A stretch of DNA of 64,000 nucleotides from Thozetella sp. PMI_491 (GCA_021432635.1 MU270026.1:1081311-1145310), one strand, 5' to 3'; positions 34,810 to 47,055 are shown, counted from the first letter of the stretch. Translations and numbers: made by a program. The notes: a model not told the origin generated them from the letters alone.

Positions 34810-36181
34810 TTAGTATTTGGTCTTTGCTTTCCAACCAACAGCTAGAACTCTCGCGCCAATATAGCATCCAGTAGACACGGCATAGGATAAAGCGGAAAAC
34901 AAAATCAGCGCCCTCCATCCCGTCTCCTTGTCCCCGACTCGGAGAAGGGCACCTCCGATTGGAATTCCGGTCAAAAGGCCGAAGCTGGCCACCATGTTCG
35001 CCGAGGACAAGAAGCGCCCATAGTTTCGCGAGTCGCAAAGCTGTCCAATGCATACCGGGATAAGGCTCACATTTCCTCCACTTGCGAATCCCAGCAAGAG
35101 TGAAAAGACTATGAGCATGGTGTTGGAGTTGCCAGCCGGCAGCCAAAAGGCGAAAACGCTGGCGGTGCATAGCCCCACCGTCATGATAATCATGTTAAAT
35201 CGCCCCAGCCGGTCCGCCATTACACCAGGAACTGCCCGTCCCACGATGCTCGCCGCATTCAGCAGTGCGGGCAAGAGATAGCTTGCTCCGGCATCTTGCC
35301 CGTGGTCGGTCGCATACAGTACGATATATGCCAACGGGACCAACACGCCGTACTCCATGAGGAAGATGCCAGCACAGCAAAGCGCGAGCTTGGGGTCCCG
35401 AAAGACAGTTAAATCCGGCCAAACTGAGGCCATTTTCGTAGCGGGCGGTAGGCGCGTGCGTAAGAGGAGATTAGAGGGGACGGCAAGCGCAAGCATGATA
35501 AAACCCAGGATGCGCATACTCCAGGGGAACCCAAGCCGAGGAAAAGTTGCCTGGAATAGAAACGGGAAAATAGTCCCTCCTACAGAACCACCCATGGCGG
35601 CAAATCCCGTGGCCAGTCCCCGGCGCCGGTTGAAAAAATGCCCAATCGTGGCAAAAGCAGGCGTATTGATCATTGCGCCTCCAATGCCCATGAGGACGGA
35701 GTAGGCCAAGAAGAACTGGTAGTACTCTGAGGTACGATTAGCGAACGTATTTCTTATTTTTCTGTACTAGAAGTAAAAGCGTACCAGTGCAAACGCTAAG
35801 GATGAACGGTCCGATCACCATGAGGGTACTCCCTGCAAGCAAAAGGACGCGATGGCCATGTCGGTCAAATATAGGTCCTGCCTGGATACCGAGAAAATAT
35901 ACCACGAAGGTGTAGGAAGAAAATATCCACCCAATGTCAGAGGGGCTGTACTCCTTGAGTTGGTTTTCCTTGAAGTACGACTCAAAGACGCTCGCCGAGT
36001 TGATAACGCCGTGCACTGACACCAGGGTGCAAAACGAGCCGAAAACCACCAACCAGCCAACTCGGCCTCCTTCGGGATACTCTAGAGCCGGCTCCGAATA
36101 TGTATCTTCGGCGGTGTCAGAGTCTATCTGGGTCTCGCCATACTTAGTGATGGTCTTTTCTTCGTCCGTATAAGTTCCCAT
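34810..36181 (-). CDS. MFS transporter, monocarboxylate (MCT/SLC16-like) type
   Basis: Exons 35785-36181 and 34810-35726 give 437 aa, the usual size of fungal MCT-like permeases. The acidic N-terminus leads to the family signature GGRVGWLVVFGSFCTLVSVH, then SASVFESYFKENQL, SDIGWIFSSYTFVVYFLG, AGPIFDRHGHR, and FFNRRRGLATGFAAMGGSVG after the intron. The second half has IVGRAVPGVMADRLGRFN. Such proteins move monocarboxylates, riboflavin or small organic acids; direction and substrate are unknown here. In-frame ATGs further upstream (for example 36313) would add about 45 residues unlike the family; ATG 36181 gives the expected N-terminus. Confidence 0.88.
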
Positions 36182-37431
36182 TCTGAATTCGGAATCAACC
36201 AGTAACAAGCGAGCGCCTCTACCAGACAAGCAAGAGTACGAATTCGACCGAACGGCACCAGCAAACAGCAATCGACATGGCAAAAACTTCTTTATACCAG
36301 GCTCAAGTGCCATGGAGAGTGGGGACATGCTTAGGGTTTTTGTAAGACCCACAGACATTATCCGGCCCGGCTAATAGCGCCCGGTCCGGCTCAGCACCTA
36401 CCCTCGCGGCCAGAACCCGGCCGAAGCGATCTCGGACCCGTCGTGGGTCCCCTCCTCGTGCGTCGGCAAGTCTCCGCGGTCGCCGCAGCACTTGGGCCGC
36501 TAAACCCGGGCGGAGTCTAGATAGAGTGCAATCCGTGCCTATGATTTGACGCATGCGCTACACCACAAGCATTTTGCTGCTATCTCCACATGAACTCGTT
36601 GAGAAGCTATCGGCTAGCAACGGCAAGGCCAGTGATCTTCCTAACTCCCTTTTTTTCCTGAGATCCAGTCTGGATACCACCATTCCAATTGCGGGATACA
36701 AGTATCAAGACGTGGTTGTTGACCGCCTCCTGACATAGTGGCTCGGACTTCTACAGGGTCGATGTGTCTAGATGCCTTATCGACAGGATGAGAGCTTGGG
36801 CCTGACCGAGAAGTGCGGGACCGACCACGAAAGCATCTCTACGGTACCGCTAGCGGCATAGTTTTCGATATCGGAGGGTGAGCGGTGCTGCGTATTTCAT
36901 ATGAGAGCTGCAGGACGCAGAACTAGAGCCTGCAGAGCCAGGCATTATCAAGCACCCCGGTTACGGCCTGGCTCTGGCTAGGCCTCCTGAGTGGGTCCTT
37001 TAGACTCGAGTAGGTAGCAGCGTCGACGGCTGGTAGGTAACAATAAGGTAACGAAAATGGACTAGTCAGAACAAGACGGAGAACGCAATGTGGACTTCTC
37101 ATGTGACCATTCCTTGTCAGAACCCTACGTTGATGTGAAAGAGGCGCTTTTCGGACGAGAAGATGCCGGTTGGTCAACACCCCTTGGATCAATCGTAAAG
37201 TTGGAGTGGGTTTCACAACGTTGGCTACTCATTTACCCGTGGAGGGTTCATACGAAGTTGCCATCCTTTTCATCAATATTTTCTAGTGTTCCACCTTTTA
37301 TGCCACCCCGAATCTCTCTCTAGCATGTGAAAGATAGGTAGATGTCCAGCAATCTTGATGCGTTGAGTGTGCCTCCTCTAGCTGCGGGGAAAGATCTCGG
37401 GTCCATTCAACGGATTCAAGATGTTTGCCTC
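36182..37431. other. 1.25 kb intergenic region
   Basis: Presumed promoter of the MCT-like transporter plus the 3' flank of the next regulator. CCGG/CGG-rich segments lie around 36361-36510. No exon recognised. Confidence 0.4.
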
Positions 37432-39087
37432 TCACGCCACGCCAGTGGCCATGCCAGTGGCCATCCACATCAAAATTCCCAAATCATCTGCTTTAGCACA
37501 CCACCTTCCTATCTCCTCTATCGTACCGCGGTCGGTAGACTGGGATTCGAAAAACTGCCCATCAACGCTCCTTTTCCTCGCGCAAGCCAGGTCATTTATG
37601 GTCAGCTCCTCGGTCTCGCGTTGAAACCTTTCCACCATGTCTTTGCTGTATCGTTTCTGCCACTCGCTGTCCCCCACCGGCTCCCATAAATCACGCCCAC
37701 AAGGGACTGGGAGGTTCTTGAAACCACTACAATGTTCCGTGCCTCGTCCCGTAGAGATCTCGATGATAAGGAGCAGTTCGATGCCGTATAAGATCCAGCT
37801 CGTCCTACCAAGAGATGAGCCAAGATTTGGGGCCTGATGGTGAAAATACAGAGCCATCCTACCGTCTGCCGCTCTCTAGTAGCACCCAATCGTGTCTGTT
37901 GAGCCAATCCAAGGGTGGTCTTTTTGACTTGACACTAGTGAGAATCTCAAACCTTGTCGCTATGGCCTTTTAACGGAACCCTGATGTTAGCTCCGGCAAG
38001 GAGACAGATTTAGGGAGAATGAGACGCACAATTGTCGTGCGAACCAAATCCTGGAAACTATTTCTATCAATTGATTCGATATCCCCGGCCTGGAGGAGTA
38101 TATATATAGTAATCGCCTGTAGAGCCTCTAGTACAGTCTTCCTATCATATATTTCGTGCTTTACCGGAAGGTCAGCTCGAGGTTCTGCCCATGTATTATT
38201 GCGCCAGGACTGAACCGATAAGAATTGCATACTTCTGCTTGCAAGCGTTTCTGGTGTGCGTAAATTTGCTGCCAGACGAAATCACTGTTGCCCGGCGTAC
38301 GCGCAAAAAACATATGCAGAAGGCCGGCACAGACAGCTAAAGGGTCCGAAAAACATTGATGTGGCTCCCCAATGGGACAGTCCGGATGGCCGTTAAGAGC
38401 ACAAGGAGGGTGGATAAAGGGCGGGAGTCGCCCGGCGGAGATGAGCAGAGCCGGGTACTGGAGCAATTGCCCGGCGAGGACGTTCGCCGTGAATGAAGCA
38501 TCTATACTTTTCATGCTCCGCGGCCGAAGAGATCTCACCAAATCGGAACTCTGAGAGGCAGTCTCTACTCCATGCGCAAGGGGGAGGGCGGGTTCCTTTA
38601 ACGAAATACTTTGTGGAGGCTGGCCCGACAACGCCGCTAGAGAATTCGTGAAAATGAACGAGGGGGCTGTGTCAACTGTTTTCGGGTAGAGACTATCGAG
38701 GTATAGCGTATCGGCTGTAGACAGCCATAAATCCGGATAGTTCACAGCATTAGGTGCAGAACTCCTTGGTAGCATACCCAATGTGCCGGAGCCCGCGAGC
38801 GGAGGGGGGCCAGAATAATTCTTTCTGAGCGCATGATTAATTGCATCTGATGCGAACTCTCCCCCCTCCGGGGTGAATAACCCGCCGAACAAGGCGCCAT
38901 CTTGTGCCTTCCCACGGGCTGCTAACAGGGGAGCCGGGCGTCTTGTCCTAGAAGAGCTTGATATTTGATTCCCTCGGTAGTCGCAAACCTGGTGTTTCGC
39001 GACACATCGAGCACACGGTGCGGCCAGGGAGCAGCGAGTTTTAGCTACCCTGCAGGATCGGCATGCTTTCTTCCTAGAGATTGGCAT
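37432..39087 (-). CDS. Zn2Cys6 transcription factor, divergent from Gal80-like gene
   Basis: Exons 38233-39087, 37980-38158, 37863-37934 and 37432-37804 give 492 aa. The zinc cluster is compact and N-terminal (C9, C12, C19, C25, C28, C35), with a basic RTRRP stretch behind it. The C-terminal half has EALQAITIYILL, the WVLLESGRRTSWILYG helix, a conserved LPVPCGRDLWEP segment and an ending DDLGILMWMATG that matches how this regulator subgroup usually closes. Intron 37935-37979 uses a weak donor (GTTCCG); without it the frame stops at 37970 and the conserved C-terminal segments would be lost. The last codons contain a 12-bp direct duplication (37441-37464). It shares a 517 bp promoter with the Gal80-like gene. 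Confidence 0.82.
37441..37464. repeat. 12-bp direct duplication at regulator C-terminus
   Basis: GCCAGTGGCCAT occurs twice in tandem, encoding MATG twice at the end of the regulator. It is a small in-frame tandem duplication. Confidence 0.85.
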
Positions 39088-39604
39088 TGTTGTCGGAGTA
39101 CTCGCCGCTCCGGTTCTCTCTCTGGGTTGCGGCAAATGATCTATTTCGCTAAGATCCTATAGGCTGACAGCTCCGGTGAGGGCGGAATCTTGACCACACA
39201 AGCAAGAGGGAGGTCGCAGTGCCCATTATAATAGCTCAGCCAAACGCCACATTTGTAAGCGCCGTCTGTTGGTGCCCCCGGACGAGAGACCAATCACGGA
39301 CGCCGAGAACGTCAGACTTCGGGTTAACGATCGGGTTTACGGAGTACAGATGGGTCTTCGGGTTTTGGGTGGGAACTCGGTATGGATTCGGCGGAGCTGC
39401 ACGTGGCGATTATATATATGGAAATCGGCGAGGTGAATGCTTGTCTTGAAGAGATATATAAAGGTCTCGTAGCTGTGAATTGCTTGTCGCGTTTCATATA
39501 ATCATTAAGTGTCTGCGCTAGAGAATCTCGTTCTAAACATTCACGCGACTACATAAAAACTCCTCGGTCAGGTTGTCCGTGTATTCTTCCAATTTTCGTC
39601 CGAT
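39088..39604. promoter_or_regulatory. Bidirectional promoter region, regulator / Gal80-like
   Basis: 517 bp between divergent starts, without exons. It includes the TATA element at 39455-39462 toward the Gal80-like gene. CGG triplets near 39336, 39377 and 39391 are candidate half-sites for the neighbouring Zn2Cys6 protein. Confidence 0.45.
39455..39462 (+). promoter_or_regulatory. TATA box of Gal80-like gene
   Basis: TATATAAA, 143-150 bp upstream of the ATG at 39605. Sequence match only. Confidence 0.45.
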
Positions 39605-40790
39605 ATGGCTCCCATCCGAGTCGGCATCATTGGCCTCTCATCCCGCACTGGATTATACCAAGCGGGAACCTGGTGTGGTACCGCTCACATCCCGTATCTG
39701 TTGAGCTCTCCAGCGTTTCGGATTGTGGCAGTCACTGGCAGGTCCACCGAGTCAGCCCAAAAAGCCATCACTACGCACAAGCTCCCAGAGACAACCAAGA
39801 TTTACAGAAGTGCCGAAGAGATCGCGGCAGATCCAGATGTTGATCTTGTAGTCATCACAATCAGTGTGGATAGTCACTTCGCCAATGCCCTTGCCGTACT
39901 ACGGGCTGGAAAGGACATCTTCCTCGAATGGCCGTTTGGCTCGAGCACGGCTGAGGCCGAGGAACTCACGCAGCTGGCGACGGCCAAAGGCATCAAGACT
40001 ATGGTCGGCTTGGAGACACGCCCAGACCCCATTCTACAGAAGGTGAAAGAGATCATCGCAGATGGCACGGCTGGGAAAATAATCTGCTCGACAATGTCGG
40101 TGAGCTCCAGCCTCGGGCCTTCTACTACCTGCTTGGAGGGATCTCTGCGCTACATGGATATGTCAAGCGGGGGTAACGAATACCGAATCTACTTTGGACA
40201 CAGTAAGCCCCTATGTTGCGAATAATAGGTGGTAAATAAAGCTAACTCGAGTCACAGTGATTGACACGTTTACAAATACCCTTGGCGACTTCGACAGCGT
40301 TCAAGCAGTGCTCAAGACGCAGTTCTCCGACGTCACCGTTTATAACACCAAGGGCGAGGTGGTCAATCCCGCGTACAAGAAGACGACGCCAGATCATGTC
40401 CTGGTCCAAGGCATCCTCACCAACGGCGCTGTTGGGTCCGTTGTAATGCGCAAGCCTCAGGAAGCAGCTGACGGGCTGGGTGTCTACTGGCTAATCACAG
40501 GCACGGAAGGAGAGATTGAAGTCACAGTTCCTGAGGGCCCGCCAATGTGCACGGCTCCTCCCGGAAGAAAACTGCGCGTCAAGATCGGGAAGAATGAGGC
40601 GCGAGAGATTGATTTTCAAGACACGGAAAACATTGTCAATCTCGAGTGGAATCACAACGCCCACAACGTAGCGCGGCTGTACGATGCGTTTGCCAACGGC
40701 GATACGACCCGATATGCCACTTTCGAGTCGGCTCTCAAAACGCGTCGGCTGATGGATGAGATTGTCAAGAAGGCGAATTTCAAGTATTGA
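39605..40790 (+). CDS. Gfo/Idh/MocA-family protein, Gal80-like, EKP motif lost
   Basis: Exons 39605-40202 and 40258-40790 give 376 aa. The N-terminal Rossmann half begins VGIIGLSSR and has a strand RIVAVTGRS; the C-terminal half is the GFO_IDH_MocA beta-sheet domain (TPDHVLVQGIL, DGLGVYWLITGTEGEIEV). In catalytic members a conserved EKP follows the third strand; here it is E108-W109-P110 (FLEWPFG), as in yeast Gal80, which binds NAD(P) but is not an enzyme. The GGNEYRIYFGH stretch also recalls Gal80. It is therefore more likely a ligand-sensing co-regulator than a dehydrogenase, though residual catalysis cannot be excluded. The divergent Zn2Cys6 gene is the obvious partner. Confidence 0.88.
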
Positions 40791-40924
40791 ATAGTGTTTG
40801 ACTTCAGGTTATAACGGTAGCTAAGATGAGTTGTTACTTAACAAGGTTGTGCTGCCTTGTGTGGCATTTCGCACTGGTTTCAGCGATCGCTCAAACTTGA
40901 GCCTCAGATTCGCTTTGGGTAGCC

Positions 40925-41300
40925 TCAGACAGGACAGATCAACTCCATCTCGATGAGATAACAGCCTATTTTGTATTTCTCTCCCTCCTCATCGGCCTCC
41001 TTGTACTTGAAGCCGACTATCGTATTGCACTCCGCGCAGGTCGCGTCTTGCACGACATGTCTCCCGGTGGTCATATTGCGCTGCACCGCTTCTCCTACTT
41101 CGCAGTTGGTAGCACTTCTAAAGAGGCAAGCCTTTCCATGTTTCCCGCGAAAGTTCTCGTATTGGGTTAGTAAACACACCCTCGTTTGGCAGTAGGCATT
41201 CCCTCACTTTGCTAATGATGTCATCACTTTTAGCCAGCTGGGTCTTGCAGCTCTTGCAACCGTAGGCCGAAGGGTGCGGGATGGGGGTTTCCTCTGGCAT
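40925..41300 (-). CDS. Yippee family zinc-binding protein
   Basis: Exons 41208-41300 and 40925-41155 give 107 aa, close to the normal length of Yippee proteins. The two zinc-binding CxxC pairs are C15/C18 (YGCKSCKTQL) and C71/C74 (ATCAECN). Between them lie GKHGKACLFRSATNCEVGE and MTTGRHVVQDA, and the protein ends KIGCYLIEMELICPV, all family hallmarks. Yippee domains fold like the Mis18/cereblon beta-tent and have roles in growth and stress. This is the one conserved, housekeeping-like gene in the window. It is divergent from the MFS exporter and convergent with the Gal80-like gene. Confidence 0.92.
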
Positions 41301-42658
41301 TGTTTGAAGTTAAGCACTAAGCTTGCGAGAAAAAAAACTGAGAAAACCAAAAAAAAACTCTCTAGAGCAATTCGGAACGATCTGGGAAAATGTCCAGGGT
41401 TTCCAGTGCTGATTTACCTGGTAAGTTTAGAGGTCAAATTGGGGTGCAGCAGAGAGTCGCTGTATCATATAGTTTCACGGCGTGCTTGACTCCAAGTCAG
41501 CCCGTCGGCTGATGCGCTGACTGCCCCGCTCTACCACGTACATACAGTACCTACTGTTTGTACTGTACTGTACCATTCAGCCAAAGAGCCCTATAACCAG
41601 CTGTTAGGTAGCCTGAGGCATTTCCGGTAGGCCAGCGAGGTCGCTGTGCAAAGACTACCAAGGCACATAGTTTCTGCTGTCGAAGGGCTAATTTTGGCTT
41701 TTTCTACTTCGGCTGTAGGGAAACCGAACATGCAATTCCTTCTATCTTGTCTCTGGTCCGTTTTAGCGATCCTTATAGGGAGAATGGGATGCGATGAGCG
41801 ATTTTGGCGGGTTTGTCTCGGCAAGTTTCCAGATAAAAGTGGGTCTATCACCAGGTGGGTCCTAGAGCTTGTCCGAGAAAACCCCGCCGCAGTCAATGGT
41901 GCTTGGATACCACAAGCTCCGTAGTCTTGCTGTTCTTCAGCCTAGAGGATGACTCGCTCGGAGTCTTCGGTCTCTGTTATCGTAGTATGCAAGATTTTAC
42001 TATTCGAGGTGTTTCAAGTTTTTTATACCGCAACTCCCAAGCACAAGGCTCTGTGTAGGACACCGACAGTTAGGGGCTCAAGGTGGAAGATCCGCGGCGA
42101 AATTCACAATGCCCATACAATTCTCTTCCACCTGCATTGCCAACAAGACGTAAACATTTGACCTTCTATTCGAACTATCGTCCGTGTAGAAATCTCATCT
42201 CCAGGTCCAATAGGATGATAGCAATACCAAAGCGATACGTCCCTTCTGGGCTGAGGAACAAGCCCAGAGACCCGGGCATGGAAATCCAACGAGCATTTCC
42301 CGGCCCCACTCGGGACGCAGGTACCCGCTTTGCGCTCCGATTGCGACGATGGGCCAATGAGGTTGCAGCGGGCTCGGGTATCGTTCGGTGACGGCCTGGC
42401 TGTTTCTAGGCTAAGCGGAGCATCGCCTGAGCCTCAGATCCCTAGTGGGGATTTACCGCATGCCACTTACAATGCCGCATCCCGAGATGTGAACGTCTCC
42501 ATTTCTATAGGCCTCTTCTAGGTTTTGTGCAACAATACAAATACCTCGTAGCCCGAGCATCAAATGTCGCCACAGCTTCACTCATCACTCACACCGCATT
42601 CACGCTACTCAGCAACCCACCACATTTCCTCATCCCAACATTCCTCAACCTCCCTCCA
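41301..42658. promoter_or_regulatory. Divergent intergenic region, Yippee / MFS exporter
   Basis: 1.36 kb with A-runs near 41332-41358 in the Yippee leader and a TGTACTGTACTGTACC repeat near 41556-41574. The last 150 bp before 42659 are C/A-rich, as in fungal leaders. No exon is supported. Confidence 0.4.
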
Positions 42659-44394
42659 ATGGATAATTTCGACCAAGAGCAACCGGACTTATCCGGTTCG
42701 CAACTTACACGCACCGAGACCCGTGCTACGCTCCAGAACTTGGGCATTAACGAGATGCCGCCACCGGTCGACGTCAACTATCCCGAAGTCGGCCGTGAGG
42801 AGGAGCCTATTTTCCCAGAAGAATATACGCTTGAGACCGCCACCGGTGTTGTACCCGAGGAAGCCCTGCAGCAGATCCGGAGCCATGCCTCCGCTGCCCG
42901 CCGCCCGGCGAGGTCGGGTACTGAGCTCGAGAAGGCGACTGAGCCGCGCGACTTCGTGACCTTCAAATTCGCCGACCCGGAGAACCCCCGAAACTGGTCT
43001 AATACCTTCCGGTGGTATGTCACGCTGGTAGCCTCTCTGGTGGTCGTCTGCATAGCTTTCGGGTCTTCGGTCGTCACCGGTGGACTCGGTCTTATTGAGG
43101 AGAAGTACAATGTCTCTCTCGAAGTTGCGAATTTGACCTGCTCGATCATGGTCATCGGCTTTGCCGTTGGCCCTCTCTTGTGGAGCCCGTAAGCAGTCTT
43201 CATTTCTCGTAGGATACAAGCGACCGCGCCCGCTAACGCTGCGTATGTAGCCTCTCCGAGATCATTGGCCGCCGTCCCGTCTACATCATTTCCCTGGGGC
43301 TCTATACCATCTTCAACATTCCCTGCGCTCTTGCCCCGAATATCGGTGCTTTGCTCGTCTGCCGGTTCCTCTGCGGCGTCTTCTCTAGCTCAGGCCTTGC
43401 GTTGGCTGGTGGCACTATCGCCGACATTTGGAACTTGGAGGAGCGGGGCATGGCCATTGCATTCTTTGCGGCAGCGCCCTACGCCGGTCCCGTGATTGGG
43501 CCCATTGTTTCTGGTTGGATCAATGTTGGCTCTCATCGGCTCGACCTCTTCTTCTGGGTGAATCTAGCCTTTGCCGGTGCCGTCGGTGTTCTTATTGCTG
43601 CCGTTCCTGAGACCTATGCACCGGTGCTCTTGCGCCGTCGTGCAGCTCGCCTCCGTGCCGAACATAACGACCCCAATCTCATCACTGAGCAGGAGCTCGT
43701 CCATTACTCTCTTGGAGATGTCATCCGCACAAGCTTGGTACGCCCCATCGCCATGATCCTGACAGAGCCGGTATTAGATCTCATGTGCCTCTACATCGCT
43801 CTTATTTACTCGATTCTGTACGCCTTCTTCTTCGCCTATCCAGTCATCTTCACGCAGCTATATGGCTTCAATGATGGCCAGATTGGTCTGATGCTGATCC
43901 CCATCATCATTGGGGCCGGACTTGCGCTCTTTGCCACGCCACTGGTGGAGCGCGACTTTCGCACTCGCTGCTGCGCCAAGGGTAGGACCCCAACACCCGA
44001 GGACCGTCTCATCGGGGCTCTGATCGGTGCTCCCTTTATCCCCATCTCGCTGTTTATACTTGGGGCCACGTCATACCCACACATCATCTGGGTCGGTCCC
44101 GCGTCATCGGGTATCGCATTCGGGTTCGGCATGGTGCTCTGCTACTATTCGGTAAACAACTATATTATCGACTCGTATCACCAATACCCCGCCTCGGCGC
44201 TCGCTGCGAAAGTCTTTTTGCGCTCTGGTGGAGGCGCTGCCTTCCCACTCTTCATCGTACAGATGTACGACCGTCTCGGGCTCAACTGGGCTTCGTGGCT
44301 GCTCGCTTTCATTGGGACGGGCATGATCTTCATCCCATATCTGTTTTACATTTTCGGTGCCCGTGTGCGTGCAAAGCTTAACAAGAGGAACTAA
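42659..44394 (+). CDS. MFS exporter, DHA1 family (polyamine/drug:H+ antiporter)
   Basis: Exons 42659-43188 and 43251-44394 give 557 aa. A long hydrophilic N-terminus precedes the DPENPRNWSN motif typical of fungal Tpo1/Flu1-type proteins. Motif A is SEIIGRRPVYII, and the antiporter motif C is PYAGPVIGPIVSGWI. RRRAARLRAEH is the central loop, and the second half keeps VGPASSGIAFGFGMVLCYY and the family helix NYIIDSYHQYPASALAAK. Twelve helices are expected in the plasma membrane, exporting polyamines, fungicides or a metabolite. Unlike the Dal5-type permeases elsewhere in the window, this is an efflux family. Confidence 0.92.
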
Positions 44395-45339
44395 ATATAC
44401 CCGGCAAAAGCAGGGGGAAGCATAAAATGTACATTCAAATAATCTTGGGCCAAGAGTCTAGAACACTTCTACTTCATATTAGATAGATTTATAGACAATA
44501 GGATAGCCTTTAATAATCAGAACAAAGCGCTGCAATATTTTCCACATCATGTCTCCGGGACCTACTACCCAAGTTGAAGCATACAAAGCAGGGTCGATGC
44601 TATCATGTTAGATAATTCTTCCTGCGCCGGCCACTTATCCGACGCAGCATTGCTGTACCCTTGATCAGAGCCTCGCGCAACCGCGTACTACACGTTAAAT
44701 GACCCTTCGGCCACAATCACCACGGGAATATCCCCAGTACCATGACTTATCCAGCATCATTCGATTAAATGCAGGGTGAGATGGTTTCCTACCTAGGTAG
44801 ATTGGTGGGCAAGCAAGTACTGGAAAGCATGTTAGTATTTAGTTGTAACAGAGTTGCCTACTAGCCGTCTAAAACGCTGACCTACCAGATATGAGTAAAG
44901 AAGAGAACGTACATCTTCGAAGCTGTAGCCATAACACTATCCGTACTTCCGATGGCCCCTTTATCTTGCCTGGATCCATTGCCCGTACAACGATTGGACG
45001 GTGGAGAATAGGGAGTGATTTAGCGACATTTAAGTGGCTCGTTGGAGTGCGAGATAAGGGGTTCGGGAACTAAAGAGTACTACCGACGGTGGAGTCCTGG
45101 CCCGTAGCTAAGCTACCCCAAGTCTCGATCGGAACAGGTGATAAATCCGCAATAATAGGGCCTCAGCTAGCCAAACCTGTTATCTTATCTTCGGACGGCA
45201 TGATCTTGTCACAGCCGATTTCGAGAGGTGACGCCGCCAGCACCTGGGCTACATGAAATAGCAGCGTCCACTTTTAGTTACTCTCAGAGGGCTCGCCCTA
45301 GCTGAACGATCACAATCTTCCACGTAGACGCTCTTCAAT
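44395..45339. other. Intergenic region upstream of P450
   Basis: 945 bp with the MFS terminator region and the P450 promoter. A short frame at 44891-45073 has no recognisable feature. Otherwise nothing coding is seen. Confidence 0.4.
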
Positions 45340-47055
45340 ATGGAGGCAAACGTATCATTGAGCAATCTGAAGGTGGAGGAGACTCACAAAGGACTTCTCA
45401 TATCGGTGTCATCCGTATATTTATGGCCTGTAATAACGGCAATCCTGGTGATTCTTGTCATTGTAAGAGTTGGTCTTGCTCCCCACACGACAGTACAGAA
45501 GACCTGACAGACCGCCGTAGAGAGAGGCATTTCGCACCAACTTCCCTAAGATCGCTGGGATTCCGGAGGTTGCCAGTCCCCTGCCCTTCGTTGGTCACCT
45601 GCATCTCATCGGCGGCCCTGCATCACAAAATGACGCCACGGTATATACGAGCTGGGGAAAGCAACTCGACTCCGACCTCATTCAAGCTCGGTTCGGAAAC
45701 CAGCGCACTGTTATTGTGACCAAGTTTCACAGCATTAAGAAATTATGGGTGGATAGGGCTAAGGATTTGATTGATCGTCCGCCGCAGCCCGGGTTTCTCG
45801 ACAAGCTGGGGATCGATCTTTCCGGCTCTGCGCTAACACCCGTCGTTAAGAAGTGTAGAGTTGCTAGTGTGCGAGCGCTCTCTAAGGTTTGTCTCTAGAG
45901 TAAACTCTAATGCCTTGATGGCGGACTAACGAAACGTCTCAGCAAAACTGGCCAAAGTACTATCATCTTCTCGAACCCTCATCGGCGAGCCTCATCAGTT
46001 CTGTGTATAGCAAGGGCGAGAATGGCCTCCAGCCCATGGACCTCTATCCCTACCTCCGACACGTTGTCTTTGATCTTTGCCTCTCACTTACCTATGGAGC
46101 ACGCTTTGGCGAGGTGGACGACGGGTTCATGCTAAACTTCATCCACGCCATCAACGAAATCTCCGCAGTGCGGTCTTCGACCAAGCGGTTCCGAACATAC
46201 GTTCCACTCCTCCGAATTATACCAGAGCAGACATCTACGGTAATTGCGGCGGAGAAGATTCGGGCGAAGCATGTCGACATTTTGTACGGCAAGTACAAGG
46301 AGCGCGTGGCGGCAGGCGAGACAGTAGACTGCATCGTGTCTTCGCTGAACGAGGACAAGTTAACTGAGGAAGAGGTCCACGGCACCTGCATTTCCCTACT
46401 CCAGGCTGCCCCTGATTCGGTTGCCTCTAGTGTTTACCTTGTTGTCGCTTGGCTATCGACACCCCAAGGCCGCGCCACGCAGCAGGACGCGTATGAAGCG
46501 ATTTTAGACGCGTATGGTGGCGACAGGGATCTCGCCTGGGCATCGGCGTTCCGTGAGGAGAAGGTGGCGCTCGTGTCGTCACTTTACAAGGAGGGCATGC
46601 GCTTCTTCACTGTCGCACCGTATGCTACTCCCCGTACCACAGTAGCCGAGATCAAGTACGGAAGTGTGACACTTCCCAAAGGCCTCACGCTCGTTATGAA
46701 TGCTCAAGAAGCGAACCATGATCTAGATCACTATGGTCCAGATGCTTGGGAGTTTAACCCGCGCCGGTTTGTCGGAAGCACGGATGCACTGCCGCATCTG
46801 GCATTCGGCGCTGGCAGCCGCATCTGTCCCGCGGTGAATATTAGCAACCGTATTGTCTACGCTATGCTGACGAGATTGTTACTCTCTTTTGAGTTCACAG
46901 AACCTGAGGGCCCAGATGCGAGGAAGTCGAATGTGGACCCGATTCATTTTTCGGCCGCCTATGACGAACTGGTGGCTCACCCGAGAAAGTTTGACTCTCA
47001 CTTTACCTCCAGGGATCCAGAGTGGCTCAAGAGCATGGTTGAGAGAGATTTGTAG
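45340..47055 (+). CDS. Cytochrome P450, CYP504-like
   Basis: Exons 45340-45462, 45521-45886 and 45943-47055 give 533 aa. An N-terminal membrane anchor (VYLWPVITAILVILVI) is followed by the proline-rich IPEVASPLPFVGH hinge. The K-helix ExxR is E380-x-x-R383 (KEGMRFF), the PERF-like segment is FNPRRFVG, and the heme loop is FGAGSRICPA with the thiolate ligand C458; the position after the Cys is P-A where most P450s have x-G. The I-helix reads LLQAAPDSV, lacking the canonical acid-Thr pair. The C-terminal layout resembles phenylacetate/hydroxyphenylacetate hydroxylases (CYP504), so aromatic-acid hydroxylation on the ER is the best guess. Convergent with the Con-13 gene. Confidence 0.87.

Noticed and set aside
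41480-41545. tRNA-like D-arm string (minus strand TGGTAGAGCG) with a nearby stem-loop
   Set aside because: No T-arm GGTTCRA box and no acceptor-stem pairing follow at the right distance, so it is not called as a tRNA.
42083-42391. 102-codon frame between Yippee and the MFS exporter
   Set aside because: Composition and lack of motifs match noncoding sequence; overlaps opposite-strand frames of similar length.
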